A stretch of 64,000 bases of DNA from Brachybacterium ginsengisoli (GTDB lineage Bacteria; Actinomycetota; Actinomycetes; Actinomycetales; Dermabacteraceae). Positions 62,427 through 64,000 of this stretch are shown in pieces. Positions within the stretch are counted from its first letter, which is position 1. Each line of letters begins with the position of its first letter. The translations under genes and the position numbers were made by a program. Where the stretch lies: contig NZ_CP023564.1 of the NCBI RefSeq assembly GCF_002407065.1, positions 558,001 to 622,000 of the forward strand, read 5' to 3'. The notes below the pieces were generated by a model, which was not told the origin of the DNA, did not search any database, and worked only from the letters and a program-made list of their open reading frames with translations.

Positions 62427-63247
62427 GCGGCGAGGCCTCCGTCGATCAGGAAGCGGTAGCTGTTCTCGACGTCCTCGAAGACGTCGCCGGGGGCGTTGTC
62501 GTACTCGATGACGGCGTACTGGACGTTGGTGGCGGCCTTCATCGCGTCGATGGTGGGGACCTCGCCCTCACCGGCGTGACGCTGGTCCAGGCTCTTGGAG
62601 CTGAACTTGGGGGCGTCGGGCGCGAAGGGGTTGGTCTCGGGCTTGATGCCGTCCTTGACGTGGATCGCGACGAGGCGGTCGCCGAGCTCCTGGACGAGCG
62701 CCACGACGTCCTGGCCGCCGACGAGCGCCCAGTACAGGTCCAGCTCGATCGCGACCGACGGGTCCACGAGGGAGAGGAAGCGCTGGTAGGCGGTCTGGCC
62801 GTCGAAGTCCGCGAGGAACTCCTGGGCGTGGTTGTGGTAGCCGACCTTGAGGCCGAACTCCTTGGCCTTCTCGGAGGCGGTGTTGAGGCGCTCGGCGATG
62901 TCCTTCACGCCGTCCTCGGTGATCCAGCGCTCGGTGGGCACCATCGGGTCGATGACCGTGGTCATGCCGATCTCGGCCGCGGCCTCGAAGACGACCTCGT
63001 TGGCCGGGGTGGGGATGGAGCCGTCCGGGGTCCACAGCTCGTCGGAGAGCAGCGGGGCGTGGCCGGTGGGGGAGGCGAGGCCGGAGGCGTCCAGCGCGGC
63101 GCGGATCTCGGCGGGGCGGCGCACGAAGTCGAAGGCCTCGACGTTCTTCAGGCCGATCTTCGCGAGCTTGTCGAGGGAGCCGTTCATATCGGCGGAGAAC
63201 TCCGCGGCCAGCGTGTACAGCTGGACGGAGGCGAGAGGCAGTGCCAC
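62423..63247 (-). CDS. Sugar phosphate isomerase/epimerase (xylose-isomerase-like TIM barrel)
   Basis: 274 residues from the GTG at 63247 (AGCAGG upstream; the longer frame runs through the divergent gene). TIM-barrel AP-endonuclease-2 family: SVQLYTLAAEF, VGYHNHAQEF, AIELDLYWALVGG (metal ligands Glu/Asp), VAIHVKDGIKPETN (His), and VIEYDNAPGD near the end (Glu). Related to IolE/IolI-type enzymes of sugar and inositol degradation. The stop overlaps the start of the Gfo/Idh gene. Confidence 0.85.
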   Translation of the reverse strand: MALPLASVQLYTLAAEFSADMNGSLDKLAKIGLKNVEAFDFVRRPAEIRAALDASGLASPTGHAPLLSDELWTPDGSIPTPANEVVFEAAAEIGMTTVIDPMVPTERWITEDGVKDIAERLNTASEKAKEFGLKVGYHNHAQEFLADFDGQTAYQRFLSLVDPSVAIELDLYWALVGGQDVVALVQELGDRLVAIHVKDGIKPETNPFAPDAPKFSSKSLDQRHAGEGEVPTIDAMKAATNVQYAVIEYDNAPGDVFEDVENSYRFLIDGGLAA

Positions 63248-63312
63248 GTCGAACCTGCTTTCGTACGTCGTTGTCTGGGCAGCGTCCTGGCGGACGCGTG
63301 GCGTCACACTAT

Positions 63313-63370
63313 CACCAAACCCACCAGTTGGAGGTTTTTGGTGCGGAAGAGTTCCCGAGGTGGGTACATT
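63313..63370 (+). promoter_or_regulatory. Operator-like inverted repeat and leaderless -10 box of the divergent TetR gene
   Basis: CACCAAA (63313-63319) and TTTGGTG (63337-63343) are exact inverted arms 17 bp apart in the divergent region, fitting a TetR or LacI-like operator. TACATT (63365-63370) is exactly 6 nt before the ATG at 63377. The same TACATTGG context precedes the SDR gene at 49760. Confidence 0.55.
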
Positions 63371-63376
63371 GGCGTC

Positions 63377-64000
63377 ATGAGCACCGAGGATCCAGCGCCA
63401 GCCGTCCCCGGCGGGACCCCGGAGGCCACCCCGTCGGCCGACGGGACGGCGCGCCCCGCCGCCCGCCGCATCGGCCGCGCGGGCTCCTACTCCAAGGGCA
63501 TCGCCCGGAGGCAGGAGATCCTGGACCGCGCCATCGAGGTGTTCCGCGAGCGCGGCGCCGACGGCACCTCGCTGCGCCGCATCGCCGAGTCGATCGGGGT
63601 CTCCCACGGGGCGCTGCTGCACTACTTCTCCTCCCGGGAGGAGCTGCTGGTCGCGGTCTACGAGCACGCCGAGAGCCCCAAGGGTGACGAGTCGGAGGAC
63701 CGGGAGCCGGAGCGCTCGGTGCACGTGATGACCAATGCGGCGATCGCGAACCTCGAGGTGCCGGGCCTCGTGCAGCTCTACTCGACGTTGGTGGCGACGG
63801 CTCTCGAGGGCGAGACCGGGCCGGCCAAGGAGTACTTCACCGCGCGCTTCGAGCGGGTGCGCTGCAGCCTCGAGGCGAAGCTGCGCGAGGACCAGGAGTC
63901 CGGGCTGGTGCGCCGCGATGTGGACCCCGCGCGCACCGCCGCGCTCATCGTCGCCGCGAGCGACGGCCTGCAGATCCAGTGGCTGCTCGAGCCCTCGATC
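63377..64000 (+). CDS. TetR-family regulator (3' partial)
   Basis: At least 208 residues; the frame is open to the window end. A Pro/Ala-rich N-terminus (about 40 residues) precedes the helix-turn-helix (RRQEILDRAIEVFRERGADG; SLRRIAESIGVSHGALLHYF). The effector domain (LYSTLVATALEGETGPAKEY, then LRREDVDPARTAAL-type sequence) is typical of actinobacterial TetR regulators of sugar metabolism. Divergent from the isomerase/Gfo-Idh operon, which it probably represses. Confidence 0.85.
   Translation, partial: MSTEDPAPAVPGGTPEATPSADGTARPAARRIGRAGSYSKGIARRQEILDRAIEVFRERGADGTSLRRIAESIGVSHGALLHYFSSREELLVAVYEHAESPKGDESEDREPERSVHVMTNAAIANLEVPGLVQLYSTLVATALEGETGPAKEYFTARFERVRCSLEAKLREDQESGLVRRDVDPARTAALIVAASDGLQIQWLLEPSI

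Overview
The window is about 70% GC, uses GTG starts freely, and chains many genes through ATGA or GTGA overlaps. Together with SipW-type exported proteins, LAxTG sorting signals, a class F sortase and TetR/MarR regulators, this points to a high-GC Gram-positive actinobacterium, probably a Micrococcales member of the Brachybacterium/Dermabacteraceae type. The genus is an inference from gene content. I see no tRNA, rRNA, CRISPR array, transposase or phage gene.

Region 1 (1-24.2 kb) is an extracellular polysaccharide cluster. It holds two plus-strand glycosyltransferases, one of them fused to a pyruvyl-transferase domain. A long minus-strand run follows: a Tat-exported beta-propeller, a DUF6270/hydrolase protein, an asparagine-synthase-like protein lacking the glutaminase cysteine, two heparinase II/III-type proteins, a 1546-residue protein with three glycosyltransferase modules, a WecC-type UDP-ManNAc dehydrogenase, and a glycosyltransferase with a duplicated N-terminal module. 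An FAD-dependent oxidoreductase in this region is cut by an in-frame amber codon.

Region 2 (24.2-30.3 kb) looks regulatory. A receiver-only response regulator faces a processive GT2 polysaccharide synthase whose C-terminus resembles an Hpt domain with glycine in place of the phospho-accepting histidine, followed by a PAS sensor histidine kinase. This is my best candidate for an undescribed system: a two-component circuit wired directly to a membrane glycan synthase.

Region 3 (30.4-45.0 kb) is a surface and matrix region. It has four intact SipW-type exported proteins and one decayed copy, and a 1497-residue choice-of-anchor-G-like adhesin with Asn/Thr tetrapeptide repeats and an LAQTG anchor. 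It also has a DUF5819/HTTM pair (SdpA/SdpB-like), a CHRD / class F sortase / PepSY operon, and a SipW signal peptidase fused to an extracellular domain carrying its own LARTG anchor. A 16-bp motif lies upstream of both the SipW operon and the decayed SipW-substrate gene.

Region 4 (45.2-64.0 kb) is more ordinary metabolism and regulation: a GH2/GH127 glycosidase pair, TetR/SDR, patatin/TetR and MarR/SnoaL sets, stress-type SDR and zinc alcohol dehydrogenase genes, a decayed histidine kinase, an alpha/beta-hydrolase-like surface protein, and a sugar isomerase / Gfo-Idh pair divergent from a TetR gene that runs off the end. A family of hairpin-forming intergenic repeats sits only between convergent genes here, including a 4 x 94-bp tandem array. 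Two promoters place the -10 box exactly 6 nt before the ATG, which implies leaderless mRNAs.
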